Source of the DNA: Metaphire vulgaris
Lineage: Eukaryota > Annelida > Clitellata > Crassiclitellata > Megascolecidae
Length of the DNA stretch: 64,000 nucleotides
Assembly: GCA_018105865.1 (NCBI GenBank)
Contig: CM030845.1
Coordinates: forward strand, 10,267,390 to 10,331,389
Direction: 5' to 3'
The position numbers and the translations under genes were made by a program. The notes below the pieces were generated by a model. It worked only from the letters and a program-made list of their open reading frames with translations, was not told the DNA's origin and did not search any database. Each line of letters starts with the position of its first letter. Position 1 is the stretch's first letter. This document shows positions 30,963 to 42,491 of the stretch, piece after piece.

Positions 30963-33900
30963 TTACTTCGCAACATTTAAATCGTACACATGTGTGACAG
31001 TTTCCCAAATTGGATTGATGACATCGCTAAAGTCTGATATAGTACTCTCGGTAAATTCACAATGCCCGGCATCATCAATGAGCAGTATCGAATGTGTTCT
31101 ATTGAAGAAATATAACAACATTCAAAAAATCATTTTCAAAATAAAAGTCTATTAGACTACATGCTACATTTAAATAAAAAAACAGTGGAACAGCAGATAT
31201 CTACAATATTTCTCCTAATTGTCATTTCATTCAAAATGTATTAAGTTGCTATAATTAATAACAATAAATACTGCAATTCTCTGCTAGAATGGCTAAGCAG
31301 GAGGACTGCAAGATTGCAGATTTTAGCAAAATAGTACATGTAATTGAGCTCTTGTGATTTTCATAAATGACAAATTATAATAGTATAATACAAATCCTTT
31401 GGCTAAAAATTTTCAAAATCACAAGAAATCACTAAATAGTTGCACCCATTGATTCAAATTGAAGACCTTGCAAGAAATATACAAGGTCTTAATCCTATAG
31501 TGTGATATATTGTGAACACAAGTTATCAATTATCACCTCGATGCCAATCTAATGCATACCTTGTACCGTAAGGAAACTGCGGCAACGACTGAACAAAAAC
31601 AGCGCTTCTTGTTGACAGAAAGTTTACTTTATGGTTAAGCTGCAGCTCCAATTGAGGATCTGGCAGATTTCTATGCAATGAGGAAAACAAGATTTTAGAA
31701 ATCAGAGGTTCATGGAATCTCATATTTCACTTAAATCTTCTCATTAGAACAGCCCAACCAGTAAGCCAATAAGCTTTCCCATTGAGGCTCATCACCCCAC
31801 CTAAAAGGGCATTTGAGAATGATTATCCACCATGTCCGAAGCAATGTTCCCTTTAAACTGCGCTACCGTGCGCTGGCGCACAGATTTCTAGCTCGTAGCG
31901 CACAGATTTTTTTACCTTAGCGCAGAAGCAAGCAACATGAAAATATTTGTGTTACTGACTATTAAAATAAAAATAAAGAAAATGTAAGCAATCAAGCAGC
32001 GTCGTCACAGAACTTGCGGTAACTTTAACCCCTTAACCATGTATTTAACTGTAACTCAATGTAAAATGAACGGATATATCCGGGGTCCCCAGTTAAGGAG
32101 TTAAGCACAGCTCTACCACTTTCATCAACTGGTTACTAGTGGTTAGCATAGTTCTTTTCATCCTGTTTCTTAGTGAAAATTGCCTTGGACATTCACCTTG
32201 GCAAAATATTCCACTTTTTGGCACTATTTGGAAGTATTTGCCTCGGCAAGTAATACACACATAAATAGTTACAATCAAAAAAATAAACTTTTTATAATTC
32301 AATAAATATCAAGTAATTTCTCAAGTAAATATCGAGTAATTTCTAGACAATAAACTTAAATTATTTTGTTTAAAAAATAAATTAAATACATATTTACATT
32401 TGCCAATAAACAGAGTAAAATTTACAACTTAATACCGGTGAAACATTAGTTAATTTCCCATTACTCTCTGGACTAGAAGTTGCCATTACTATCTGGTTCA
32501 TACTCGAGTCAGGCAAATGACACATCCAAATACTCAGATTCAGTACTCGGTGGAAATCGTCTACCCTGTTGGTTCCTATAAAGGTTGCTGTCAATGTTCC
32601 ACGTCTCTAGAACCAAATGGTCAGCAAACTCCAACTATTCATGGCATATGATGTGCCTGTTCAAAGCTGAATAACTTGGATGATCATTGGCATAAACTAG
32701 GATGAAAAAGTTGGGGCCCAATCCCTATGCCTCCCCCTTCTCTATAGTAGCCTCTTAAAAAGTGGTTGGGGGGGCTTGAGTCTAAAGGTCTAAGAGAAGT
32801 CAACACCTATGTTGGCGAGTGCATGGAGCAAAAACAACTGAAAAATTTCTGCTGCGGCCAAGGTTTGAACTCCAAACCTCATAACAGAAACACCAGCTTG
32901 CCAACCACTGGAGTGACTGGACTACCGCATCACCACCTAATAAGACACCTGTGGCACATCCGTGACACTAACCGGTAATCTTAATATATACGAGTCATAT
33001 ATATGAGATCCTTTACTAACAGCAAAGACGGCTTACGCTTCTCTATTCTTTAGCATGCTGATAAGCGAGCCCTTCAAATCAGTCTTCTTCGAAACAGAGT
33101 TTAATGAAGAAATGATCTTTTCAAATTCTGTCTTGCCACGAACGACCTTCTGCCAGGGACGATCATAAGCAGAGTTGCCAAACACTAGAACTCCTGCAAA
33201 GATCAAGATCAACATTATCCTCCGAGTGCTTTACACGCATCTAAAGGAAACAAAACTCATCTAGTAAATCAATGAAGACAGTCCACAACTTAATTTTGAA
33301 ATATCAATCCTAATGCATATCTACAATAGGGTCATTCCGCGTCAAATCAACACACTTTTGAATAAAATCGGACGTCACCGTCTCAGATTTTGACGAAAAT
33401 TGGCACAATTGTTCATCTCAATGAGTAATGTTGAAAACCATAATATTAAAGTTTTGGGTCAACCCATGTCCAAACTATGGGTCATGAAACTTTGGTCGAC
33501 CGGCGCCAACTCGCGACACTAAAACTGTAATATCTCCACTTCTATGTTAGCTAGAGACATGATCTTTGCACCGAACTTTAGCTTTTTGAAAGCCCTATCT
33601 GGGCCAATCAACAGGTACACCAAGAGTTTGAAAACCAAAAGAACAGAAGCAATCATACCACATAATTTGACATTTCGACCAATACGTATGCAACAATATT
33701 TATGATTTTATTTGTGGATAAGTCTTACATTGTGAGGAATTATTGGTGAAAATTTCAGAGTGGGCACTCTTATAGTTTTTATGCAGTGATTAAAAGAATA
33801 TTCGCCCCCAATGCAAAATCGCAATTAAAACATTCCTGTTGAACATTGCATTCACTAAGTGGCTGAGCTAATTTAGTGTGCCAGTTACATCTGACACTTA

Positions 33901-36900
33901 GACAAATCTGTGACAGTTTACCTTACATTTAAAAGTATTTTTATTTAAGTATTCAGTATAATAAGCTGTACTTAATACAGTACTTTGCAAAATATCACGA
34001 ATACATAACAGAACAGCAGAAGATGGAGCTCAACAGCATAGCACAGTTAACGAAAAGCATGAAGAATATAAATCTATTCAAGGTACTTTATTTACTTGAC
34101 TTTACTCTTGTTTTGTGCTTTATTTTCTGTGTTCATATCTTTGTTCTTGTGTTTGAAGGTTGTTATTCTGTTTGCAAGGGCTTAAATCAGCATTAGGTAA
34201 CTTAGTTTGATACAGTAATTTCATGTAGAACAAGTAACTTAGAACATAGGTATTTCATTAGTTTTTACTGTTAGAATACATAGAATAGCTGTCTAGCAGA
34301 CACAAAGTTTCATGCTATTATTAAAATACCAGTCTGTATATATTGGTCCAGTATTTCTCCAGTCTAATCCTGACTGCAGTTCTGAACAAGAATCCTTAAG
34401 ATCAAGTGTTAGAAGAAAAATGAATATGAAATTGCCTAATATGTGTGTCTGCTATCTTTAACACATGCTGATACTGATGTAAAAGCATCATAAGTTGGAC
34501 TGATTAGCTGATTTTTCTGTCTAAATAAGTTTGTCTATTGTATTTGAGAGCCTATGAACACCAGTGAAATCGTTAGACTGCCAGCAATGGCTTCAAGCAG
34601 TGAAATGACGGCGTATCTCAATTTAAAAGACTATGCAAACAGTGCTGTGATCATCTTTCTGTACTGTGTACAGACCTTGTCACTAATTTAAAGTCTGAGT
34701 GATGGCTGAGATGTGATTGCACCTGCACTGAGCTCTCTCAATCCCTGAGTTTTCCTGAACTGTGCTATGCTGTTGAGCTCCATCTTCTGCTGTTCTGTTA
34801 TGTATTCGTGATATTTTGCAAAGTACTGTTTTAAGTACAGCTTATTAAATTGAAAACATAAATAAAAATACTTTTAAATGTAAGGTAAACTGTCACAGAT
34901 TTGTCTAAGTGTCAGATGTAACTGGCAAATTAAATGAGCTCAGTCAATTAGTGAATGCAATGTTCAACAGGAATGTTTTAATTGCGATTTTGCATTGGGG
35001 GCGAATATTCTTTTAATCACTGCATAAAAACTATAAGAGTGCCCACTCTGAAATTTTCACCAATAATTCCTCACAATGTAAGACTTATCCACAAATAAAA
35101 TCATAAATATTGTTGCATACGTATTGGTCGAAATGTCAAATTATGTGGTATGATTGCTTCTGTTCTTTTGGTTTTCAAACTCTTGGTGTACCTGTTGATT
35201 GGCCCAGATAGGGCTTTCAAAAAGCTAAAGTTTGGTGCAAAGATCATGTCTCTAGCTATCATAGAAGAGGAGATATTACAGTTTTAGTGTCGCGAGTTGG
35301 CGCCGGTCGACCAAAGTTTCATGACCCATAGTTTGGACATGGGTTGACCCAAATCTTTAATACTATGGTTTTCAACATTACTCATGGGGATGAACAATTG
35401 TGCCAATTTTCATCAAAATCTGAGACGGTGACGTCCGATGACTGTGTTGATTTGATGCGGAATGACCCAATACTGATCCTCACCTCTTTCAACAAAATCT
35501 TGTTTAAAAAAAGGCTTCACAATAACGTTTTTGAGAGTAGAATCATATAAATAATTTTAAAGCGCTGAACCAAAACAACAAAGCATAAAGATTTCCCATT
35601 CCATGAGTATAAAATATAGAATTGTGAGCAGAGGAAGATGAGGAGGAGGAGGTGAAGGAGGAGCAGAAGAAAGAGGAACAGGAGGAGAAGGAGGAGCAGG
35701 AGGAGGAAGAGGGGTAAGGAATGAACATTGCCAGAGACATTGATGCTCACTGATACACTCCTTATCATTGAATCAAACCGTCAATAGTTACAGGCCAGTC
35801 TTCAGCAGTAACAGCAGCATCATCCTACCCCTCTCCACATACTCAAAAGTACAACTGAAGTGGCAACAAGACATAATCTGCCTGATCCAACATCAAACTT
35901 ACCGTATTTTCGCGCGTACTGCCCGCGGGCTATGCGATTTTTTACAAACAAAAATGCCAGGTGCGGGCAATGCGGAGGTGCGGGCAATCTGATTCAAATT
36001 CTACAGAAATTGTGTCAACAGAATGCAGCTCTTTCCAATTCATCTCCTCATACCCTTCCCACCCATTTCCATCCCCCTACTGCTTCACCAATTACCCATA
36101 CCCATGGTGCTCAAGGGGCAAATGAACTCAAGAAGGCATTGTTGTATCTCCCAATACAGCAATTTCATGCATGACTGATTCTTTTTGGTGGAAGCAAGTC
36201 CCAACAAAGCCCAATAAAGCCCCGGGCAAAGGCAGGTGGGTTGTGACAGATGACCTGATCACCTTTAGTGGTACTAACCTGATGTGTCCTTGTAAGTCTG
36301 GCATCTGACTAACCCCAGGCAGCTGACCACCCCCGGGCCGCTGACGAACCCTGGGCAGCTGACGCCCGTCTAGAGGTACCCAGTACACTGATGGCATTTC
36401 GGATACAAAGAGAGTACAAGGTACAGAAATGCCAGAGACACTTAAGGCTACCATGATTGGTCTGCACAGGGACAAGACTCTCCGCCCACCTCGCCCGGTT
36501 CAACCCTCTCCGCCCGTGATGCCGATCCGTCCTCGCCCCAATGCTTTTGTCTCCAATCCCGCCTCGGGCCGCCTGTCACCGTGAATGAGAAGGTGCGGGC
36601 AATGGGAGAATGCGGACAATGGGAGGGTGTGGGCTATGCGAAGGTGCGGGCTTTCTGATTCATATTTTACAGGATGTATATTTTTTGCGGGCTATCCGCG
36701 GGTGCGGACTATCCGCGGGGTGCGGGCAGTACGCGCGAAAATACGGTAATCATCTTTTTAAAAATTCAGTCAAATTCTTCTTATTAGGTATTGATCAGAA
36801 AAATATCACCCCAATAAATACGCTCAAAGATCTACATCTAGAATTCCAAGAAAAAAGTGATACTGAAATTCAGCAAGTTATATTTCATAGCAAACATAAT

Positions 36901-39900
36901 ATTTTCATCACATGTGGCCCACAGCTGAATCTGCAGCTGAATACCAGTAGGCACAATCTATTACCAACTGAAAAGCTACTGTAACTACAAAAAGTAAAGT
37001 AAAATGTAAAGATTTCCCATGCCCAGATTCGAGCATTAGGGCTGGTGCTGATCTCCGGTCTCCGAGGCATACAGCGACGCAGGTGGCATGTGCCATTAAC
37101 CTAGAGTAGGCTGCCAGCCATACATCTACGCCTGCAATTTACTTGGCAGCGAACGTTGCTCCTCATTTGATGTTAAAACTGCCCTCTAGCAAGTAAGGCT
37201 AGGTCGACCTTAGGGGCTCCCATGGGGCTTGAACCTGTTCCACCAGTGTGCCTGCCCAGCATGTAACCATTTCTGCCATCCTCCCGCTCCGTAACTACAA
37301 CCAAGTATTAAATGATAAACCTTCAACCACTATCTTTGAAAGAGCCTCCATAATAATGAGAGAAATGCTCAGTAATCATAAAGTGCCAAAATGAACCCTT
37401 TTTGTATTGTTTACCTGTAGGCAACTGGCACGGAGTAGCCTCATCTTCAGTGCTGCAGTAATGCACTAGCCACTTACCATCTCTAAAACAATTAAAAATT
37501 CTGTGACAACATTTTCACTAAAAATTACCAAGTGCAATAATACTTGATGATCACTGGCATCGTAATATCATATACTTTTTCACATATTACTTTTGAAAGC
37601 AATGCTGCCTAGAAATACAACATCCAGGCTATTTTTTATCTTAATAGAAATCCTATGGCCAGCAGTGACAATCAGAAATAAATGAGTTTCCACACCAACA
37701 ATCAGCAAAATAGTAGAACATTAGTCAATTAAGTATCCTTTAAGTGTGTTTTAAAATAATTCAAAATTACTTTTTTTCAAGCAGAACCAAATTAAACGCT
37801 CGGTAACTGTGACGGTCTGCACTGACACTGGCAATATAGGATGTTGCATCTTCTGTTCCAGTTAAAAAGTTTGTTACAAGGTGACCTGGAACACAAATTA
37901 CACAATAAATCAGCATTCCATAATGAAAAATCTGACAAAGTTAATTTGGCCCCTTAAGTTATTAAAAAAGCCCAGTTCTTCTGAAGCCAATTAAATTCAG
38001 ACAGCAAATGTTGGAGAAAATGTCTGGCATAATTATAAATACTTCTACAGTGCCTAATCTAATCTAATATTAAACTTCTATAGCGCCACTTCATAATGCA
38101 CAGGAGCATCGGCCGGTGGCACATCAAATCAAAATCATTAAGAAGAGCTAGGTCACATCCAGGGCATCCGGCCAGACAAACGGGTGACAGTCTATGACAA
38201 ACAGGTGACAGTCTATGACAAACAGGTGACAGTTTATGACAAACGGGTGACAGTCTATGACAAACAGGTGACAGTCTATGACAAACAGGTGACAGTCTAT
38301 GACAAACGGGTGACAGTCTATGACAAACAGGTGACAGTCTATGACAAACGGGCGACAGTCTATGAACGGGTGTAACCAAATGTCAACAAATGCAAAATTT
38401 GATACAAACGTCTCAACTGAAATGCAATGCACAATCACCAGATGTCAATAGATGCACGAGTCAATAGATCTCGATAAATTTTCAGATTGTAGAATTACAA
38501 AATGTTAAAATTCATAAAGATTTTACAGTGACATTTAGTATCATTATTTTTGTTATCTGGCACAACATAAGTAAAAGTTACAAATAGCTCAAACAAGTAA
38601 GCAGATTCTAATGAAGTTTTGCGCTAATGACAAAAATAGACGTCTCTTTTGTGATTTTAAAATTTTGTCTAAATCGGTGCAGATTTGAGGTAGTTGTTGC
38701 AATGTTTAGGGGTTCCCTTTCTTCCAGACACAGCGTAGATATAGAGATGTAAAGGTAAAGATCACTCCATAGTATCATAGGATCTATGGCCCGTCAATGT
38801 TCCGTGGCATAGGTTGAATGAAGGCAGCTGCCAGACTTTCACTAAGTAAGTCTCTGATGCAACCACCCTAACCTCTGACTTACAGCCGAGTTGAATGGAT
38901 GAGCATCCACGGCAGAAACAACTAAAGGATCTCTTGACTCACTTGCTAACTCCTGCTGTACTGAAGAGCAATGATCAAACAATGGCCTTTGGGGTTTCAA
39001 TAGGTGGGCTGATTTATAATAAATAACAATGTATCTTCTTCTTCTTCCTGTTTTTCTTCCTGTTTTTCTTCTCCTCTGCCTCCCCCTCCTTCTTCTACTT
39101 CTTCTTAGCAAGCCCATTAGTGGAGCATTGCTGTATCCAGAGTCTGGTGCCATATATCTCTATCCTGTGCCTGCCTCCACACCATAGCAAGGCTAATGTT
39201 GTTTGGAGCTAAGTCTTTCGCAATTGTTCTTGTCCGGGTTGTTCTGGGCCTGCCCGGCAGCCTTTTCCATGTCTTTGGCAGACCGTGAATGATGGCATTG
39301 AGGGCTCAGACATGGTCCTGCCCTGGGTCAGCTCCAGCAACACGTCCAAAGTACTGCAGTCTCTGATTGCAGATTTTGTTCATGATTGGGCTTCCTGTCC
39401 CCCAGAATACCTCAGCATTTGCGGTATGAGTTGTGCATTTAAGATGTAGAATTCGACGCAAGCAGCACCGATGGCAGTCATCTAATTTCCTGCTAAGTGT
39501 TGCTGTCAGCGCCCACGTCTTTGCCCCAATGTATTTTGCAGTCCTGCAACCATCACTATGACAAGTGCTGCTTATATATTTGCATGGCTTTAGTGTTTTT
39601 TAATTTGATAATTAAGTGAAAGTCATAAACATGAAAAGTCCTAACTCCAGCTCTAAGTTACACGTTATATACAAAGTTCTGCAGGGCATTTGACAAGAAT
39701 ATTAATTTAAAATGAGCATGATCAACCTCGTCCTAACTTGTCCAGACACGGATCAGTTTGTAGAATGTTTAGCAAAGCACCAGTTTTTGAACTTTTACTT
39801 GTCCCAAACCATGTTCCACCTTCTCTACCTGGTTCCATATCCAATCCTAAATCCACAAAACAATTATAAAGAACAAGGTTTATTCCACCCCAAAATAACA

Positions 39901-40286
39901 ATGCATCTTAAAACACAAATTGTTTCTTACTAGGTAAAAATACTTTCACAGTTTTACAGTCACATAGTGGAAAGAAGCAACGAAAAACACATAACAGCAT
40001 ACAACTGCAAGCAGTTCCGATTAAATACAAGATACAATGAACATTCTTGGAAGCGACAATTCAACTTAACCTATCTTTTAAAAGTTTCTACTCATAATGA
40101 ATCGGTATGCCCACTGCAAACTGCAAAATCAAAGACGGTTGATTACTGACCACTGATACAGAGATCATTCCAGAAATGTGCCGGCGCCGTCGGTCGTTTG
40201 AAGTATTCGTCCCTGTTGACAGCTATGATCACCTGGTAGGTCCCTGGTTGTGGATTGTTGTCGACGTAAAGAAATAGAATACACAT
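30963..40286 (-). CDS. TANGO2: TANGO2 (NRDE family) homologue
   Basis: Seven minus-strand exons join in phase: 40151-40286, 39727-39846, 37771-37885, 37415-37482, 33037-33193, 31560-31670, 30963-31098, giving 280 residues (human 276). The start MCILFLYVDNNPQPG is chosen over an in-frame upstream ATG because the family begins MCI-F, with Cys2 conserved. The NRDE signature that names the family is residues 24-27 (VNRDEYFKRPT). Next come GLDMEPGREGGTWFGTSK, GHLVTNFLTG, RAFNLVL, VFGNSAYDRPWQKV (compare human GLSNALLETPWRKL) and PYGTRTHSILLIDDAGHCEF. TANGO2 was found in a Golgi organisation screen; loss in humans causes metabolic crises, and roles in haem and lipid handling have been proposed. Intron 4 (4.2 kb) holds the long inverted repeat and an 847-bp TIR element; intron 2 holds a LINE fragment and a 21-bp minisatellite. 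Confidence 0.94.
32025..32104. mobile_element. TTAA-flanked mini-element, 80 bp
   Basis: Starts TTAACCCCTTAACCATG and ends CCCCAGTTAAGGAGTTAA, with a palindromic core CGGATATATCCG. It is the uninterrupted version of 20122-20382, on the opposite strand. It lies in TANGO2 intron 5. Confidence 0.65.
32830..32950 (-). repeat. tRNA-like SINE head
   Basis: On the minus strand it has CCAGTGGTTGGCAAGCTGG (A-box-like) and GGAGTTCAAACC (B-box-like) at tRNA spacing, but no acceptor stem. It is a tRNA-derived repeat and not a tRNA gene. Confidence 0.5.
33329..35468. mobile_element. 2.14-kb inverted-repeat (foldback) element
   Basis: The left arm (33329-34048) and right arm (34758-35468) are reverse complements with only scattered differences. 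The termini are GGGTCATTCCGCGTCAAATC and TGATTTGATGCGGAATGACC. AATA borders both ends as a possible 4-bp target duplication. The roughly 0.7-kb spacer has no recognisable open frame. It lies in TANGO2 intron 4, so the primary transcript could fold into a hairpin of about 710 bp. Confidence 0.9.
35632..35712. repeat. (GGA)n purine tract
   Basis: Imperfect AGG/AGGA repeats of about 80 bp in TANGO2 intron 4. Antisense frames rich in Leu or Ser are artefacts. Confidence 0.85.
35901..36747. mobile_element. 847-bp TIR element with 'ACCGTATTTTCGCGCG' ends
   Basis: The left end ACCGTATTTTCGCGCGTACT is matched in inverted form by AGTACGCGCGAAAATACGGT on the right. The subterminal regions are GC-rich repeats of GTGCGGGCAATGCGGA. 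The interior is CpG-rich with runs of CTGACNACCCNGGGC-type repeats. No transposase was recognised. It lies in TANGO2 intron 4, about 430 bp from the foldback element. Confidence 0.8.
36986..37297 (-). repeat. tRNA-derived SINE, copy B
   Basis: Minus-strand copy of the SINE at 1630-1906. The head has GGATGGCAGAAATGGTTACA and a B-box-like GGTTCAAGCCCC; the body has CTAGAGGGCAGTTTTAACAT; the tail has GGCATGGGAAATCTTTACAT. It lies in TANGO2 intron 4. Confidence 0.75.
38055..38130. repeat. 'CTATAGCGCC' repeat fragment
   Basis: CTAATCTAATCTAATATT is followed by AACTTCTATAGCGCCACTTC. A short member of the TATAGCGC-type sequences, next to the 21-bp minisatellite. Confidence 0.4.
38176..38366. repeat. 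21-bp minisatellite
   Basis: Nine copies of CRGGTGACAGTCTATGACAAA (R = A or G), nearly identical. The unit is a multiple of three, so all frames stay open across it and produce seven-residue repeats such as TVYDKQV. It is intronic in TANGO2. Confidence 0.95.
39105..39590 (-). pseudogene. Non-LTR retrotransposon ORF2 3' fragment
   Basis: On the minus strand it encodes LSRKLDDCHRCCLRRILHL, then MNKICNQRLQYFGRVAGAD, LPGRPRTTRTRTIAKDL and RQAQDRDIWHQT, with stops between. This is the C-terminal end of a LINE reverse transcriptase protein. A GAAGAAG-rich tail follows to about 39030. It lies in TANGO2 intron 2. Confidence 0.8.
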
Positions 40287-40689
40287 AATTGTCGCAGACA
40301 AAAAGATTTTCCTGATCGGAGTAAATTCCACCGACGTTAGATAAATGCGGATCCTAGAGACAATGATGGTCGAGGGTCATGTGTTGTTTAGATGTGAATG
40401 ACTGACTAATCAAGATCGTAGAACCTTATCAGTATCGTTCTGTCTAAGAGAATAATTGCTCGCATACGGCAAACCCTAAGCCCTATTGTTAAACATCTAT
40501 AATTATTTAATTGATTCAGATTATTTATTAATTAACTCAGTCACCAGTCCAAAATCCTCACGCGCATCTCATGATCTCAAGTGTTGCCGTCGCAGTGCCG
40601 TTGGAATTTGGAAATTTAAAACCCACGGTAGAAATCGCAATGCCATAATTTTGCTAGATAGAAGAATTTAGCGGATTATTTTTCAAATA

Positions 40690-40800
40690 AGCAAATAAGT
40701 AAGTAAAATCTCGTGAATTTATATAGCGCTTAACTATAAGTAATACGGTAGCTGCTTATTATTAGGCGCTTAGTCTTAGTCTTCGCTAGTCGACAGTTTT
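40690..40800 (+). repeat. Dispersed 'TATAGCGC' repeat, copy 3
   Basis: AAGTAAGTAAAATCTCGTGA is followed by ATTTATATAGCGCTTAACTA and GGTAGCTGCTTATTATTAGG, matching the left part of copies 1 and 4. Truncated. Confidence 0.6.
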
Positions 40801-40927
40801 TCTTTCTAAACTGAAATCAGTCCTCTTCAAAAAATCATTTCCTCCATAGCTGTAACTAGGGATGTGAGCTCGGAAATTTCCAGAAATCTCCTCCGGAATT
40901 ATTCCGAAAATTTCAATAATCTATAAT

Positions 40928-41030
40928 ATATTTTCCCTCTATTTATTGTAGAAACGAATCTGTTATCTTTTACATCTTTACATCTTTTATATCTTTAGCT
41001 AGAAAGCTAGCATAAGTTCTCTTATTACAA
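40928..41030. repeat. Direct repeat flanking the 7SL gene, upstream copy
   Basis: Shares TTATTGTAGAAACGAATCTG and AGCTAGAAAGCTAGCATAAG with 41596-41682, in the same order and orientation. The upstream copy has an extra CATCTTTTATATCTT-type run. Confidence 0.85.
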
Positions 41031-41224
41031 TATATGTAGGGTTACTTATACGTATAATTATATATATATAATTGAATAAATAAATATATATATTTATTTG
41101 TTTATTATTTTATGAATTATAATTTCTCCACTTTTTTTACTCCAAAGAAACAAGAAAATCACATGTAACTTTAAATGCAATTCTGCTTCCACCTATTGAA
41201 TGCAACTGTAAACTTCGCTCCAAT

Positions 41225-41235
41225 GGTTAAATAGG
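41225..41235 (+). promoter_or_regulatory. Possible TATA-like element of the 7SL gene
   Basis: GGTTAAATAGG lies 22-32 bases before the predicted RNA start, the spacing used by upstream TATA boxes of RNA polymerase III genes. No proximal sequence element was identified. Confidence 0.3.
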
Positions 41236-41256
41236 AGTTTTAACACATTGTTCAAC

Positions 41257-41556
41257 GGCTGGGAGTCGCGGCGTACTCCTGTAATCCAGCTACTTGGAGG
41301 CCTGGGTTGGTGAACGGCTTGAGGTCGGGGGTTCTACTAGTCGAGGTTCTATGTCGATCGGGTGTCCGCACTAAGCCTGGCATCAATATGGTGCCCCCGG
41401 GGGAGCTCAGGGTCGCCAGGTTGTCTAAGGAGGGATGAACCGGCCGAGGGCGGAAACGCAGCAGGCAAAAGTTCCCGTGTCGGGCAGTAGTGGGATCGCG
41501 CCTGTGAATAGGCCTCGGCTAGTGGCCCGACTAACATAGTCGAACCCAATTCTTTT
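41257..41556 (+). ncRNA. RN7SL: Signal recognition particle RNA (7SL)
   Basis: About 300 nt, matching human 7SL over its length. The Alu domain has CTCCTGTAATCCAGCTACTT and CGGCTTGAGGTCGGGGGTTC. The helix 6 region has GATCGGGTGTCCGCACTAAG and GGCATCAATATGGTG. The SRP54-binding helix 8 has GAACCGGCCGAGGGCGGAAA, AAAGTTCCCGTG and AGTAGTGGGATCGCGCCTGT, followed by GAATAG. The 3' end CTAACATAGTCGAACCC pairs back to the Alu region and is followed by a T run. It forms the RNA core of SRP, which targets nascent secretory and membrane proteins to the ER. All diagnostic loops appear intact and no poly(A) tail follows, so it looks like a functional gene rather than a retrocopy. The exact 5' base is uncertain by one or two. 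Confidence 0.96.
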
Positions 41557-41558
41557 TT
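41551..41558 (+). terminator. RNA polymerase III T-run terminator of 7SL
   Basis: TCTTTTTT directly after the 3' end of the 7SL RNA, as expected for polymerase III termination. Confidence 0.75.
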
Positions 41559-41595
41559 CTTTATCTGCCCAATTCTTTTTCCTTTATCTATCATC

Positions 41596-41682
41596 ATATT
41601 TTCCCTCGATTTATTGTAGAAACGAATCTGTTATTTTGTACTGTCTTTAGCTAGAAAGCTAGCATAAGTTCTCTTATTACAT
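41596..41682. repeat. Direct repeat flanking the 7SL gene, downstream copy
   Basis: Pairs with 40928-41030. It begins about 40 bases after the 7SL terminator. Confidence 0.85.
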
Positions 41683-41810
41683 TATTCTTTTTCATTCTTT
41701 TTTCCAGCTTCCAACCAATTAATTGCAATATTATAATATCATTGTTGACTTTAATTAGGCCGAAGTAAACGCTTTTGACGCAAAGCCGGCGTCTTTAATG
41801 AATTAAATTA

Positions 41811-42208
41811 GGAGCTGTCCATTAATTATGTCAACAATTTTTGGCCAATTTTTACCCCCTCCCCTGTCAACAACTGTCAACTTTCACTTAACCACCCCCA
41901 TAATTACGTCAAAAACTTTTGACCCCCAAGATCAATGACAGGTCCCAATAACAAGGTTATTATTTTTTATGGTGATGACCATTTTTTCCCTTTTTTGCTT
42001 GTGTCAAAATGTGATGGTTATGACCTTTTTTGCAATGCTTTTTTCCATTGTAATAAGTAGTATTCCATGAAATTTCCTAGTTTTTGATTATTTGTAAAAA
42101 GTGAAATTGTTGACGTCAACTTCTCTTGACCCCCTCCCCCTGTCTACAACTGTCAAACTTTTTCAAACCCCTCCCCCTAAATTGTTGATGTAATTAATGG
42201 TCAGCCCC
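41811..42208. mobile_element. MITE 'GGGCTGTCCATTAATTA', copy 2
   Basis: Starts GGAGCTGTCCATTAATTATG and ends GATGTAATTAATGGTCAGCC(CC). Its interior matches 18105-18509 along the whole length with small indels. TTA lies at both borders as a possible 3-bp duplication. Confidence 0.85.
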
Positions 42209-42491
42209 TTAACTTATCGTTGGTTCCCTTAGAACAGGGGTAGGCAACATAAATAAATAGGTGCTTCATCAGATGGAAAAAATTTAATTCAACATTGAGC
42301 TCATCATATTATTACTTATGAGATCCTGAAAAGGGTTAATAAGCCAAGCTCCAGACCCCATGTTGCCAATGCATTGTTTGTGGCCTTTCAAAATTATTCT
42401 GGTCATAAAATTTTTTGTTTTCGTGGAAAATTCTAAAAGCCACAGCTGCCTCTTCCATGTATCAGGTCTCATGCACCTTCATTTTCATATC

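Larger units (their letters stand above)
40287..41256. other. Region between the TANGO2 start and the 7SL RNA gene
   Basis: It should hold the TANGO2 promoter next to 40286 and the upstream elements of the 7SL gene. It contains a 'TATAGCGC' repeat (40690-40800) and the upstream member of a direct repeat pair (40928-41030). No exon was recognised. Confidence 0.5.

Noticed and set aside
31846..31935. Element starting GCAATGTTCCCTTTAAACTG with GCGCACAGATTT repeats
   Set aside because: It looks like one end of a DNA transposon, but I could not find the other end or a duplication.
34000..34800. A transposase in the spacer of the foldback element
   Set aside because: All six frames are broken and no DDE-type motif could be seen.
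38176..38366. CRISPR-like array
   Set aside because: The units are directly tandem with no variable spacers, in an animal intron.
38148..38438. Open frames with regular seven-residue repeats on both strands
   Set aside because: They come from the 21-bp minisatellite in a TANGO2 intron. There is no start context, splice support or known repeat protein.
42236..42260. A further hAT end (CAGGGGTAGGCAACA)
   Set aside because: No matching inverted end or 8-bp duplication could be found nearby, so it may be a truncated copy or chance.
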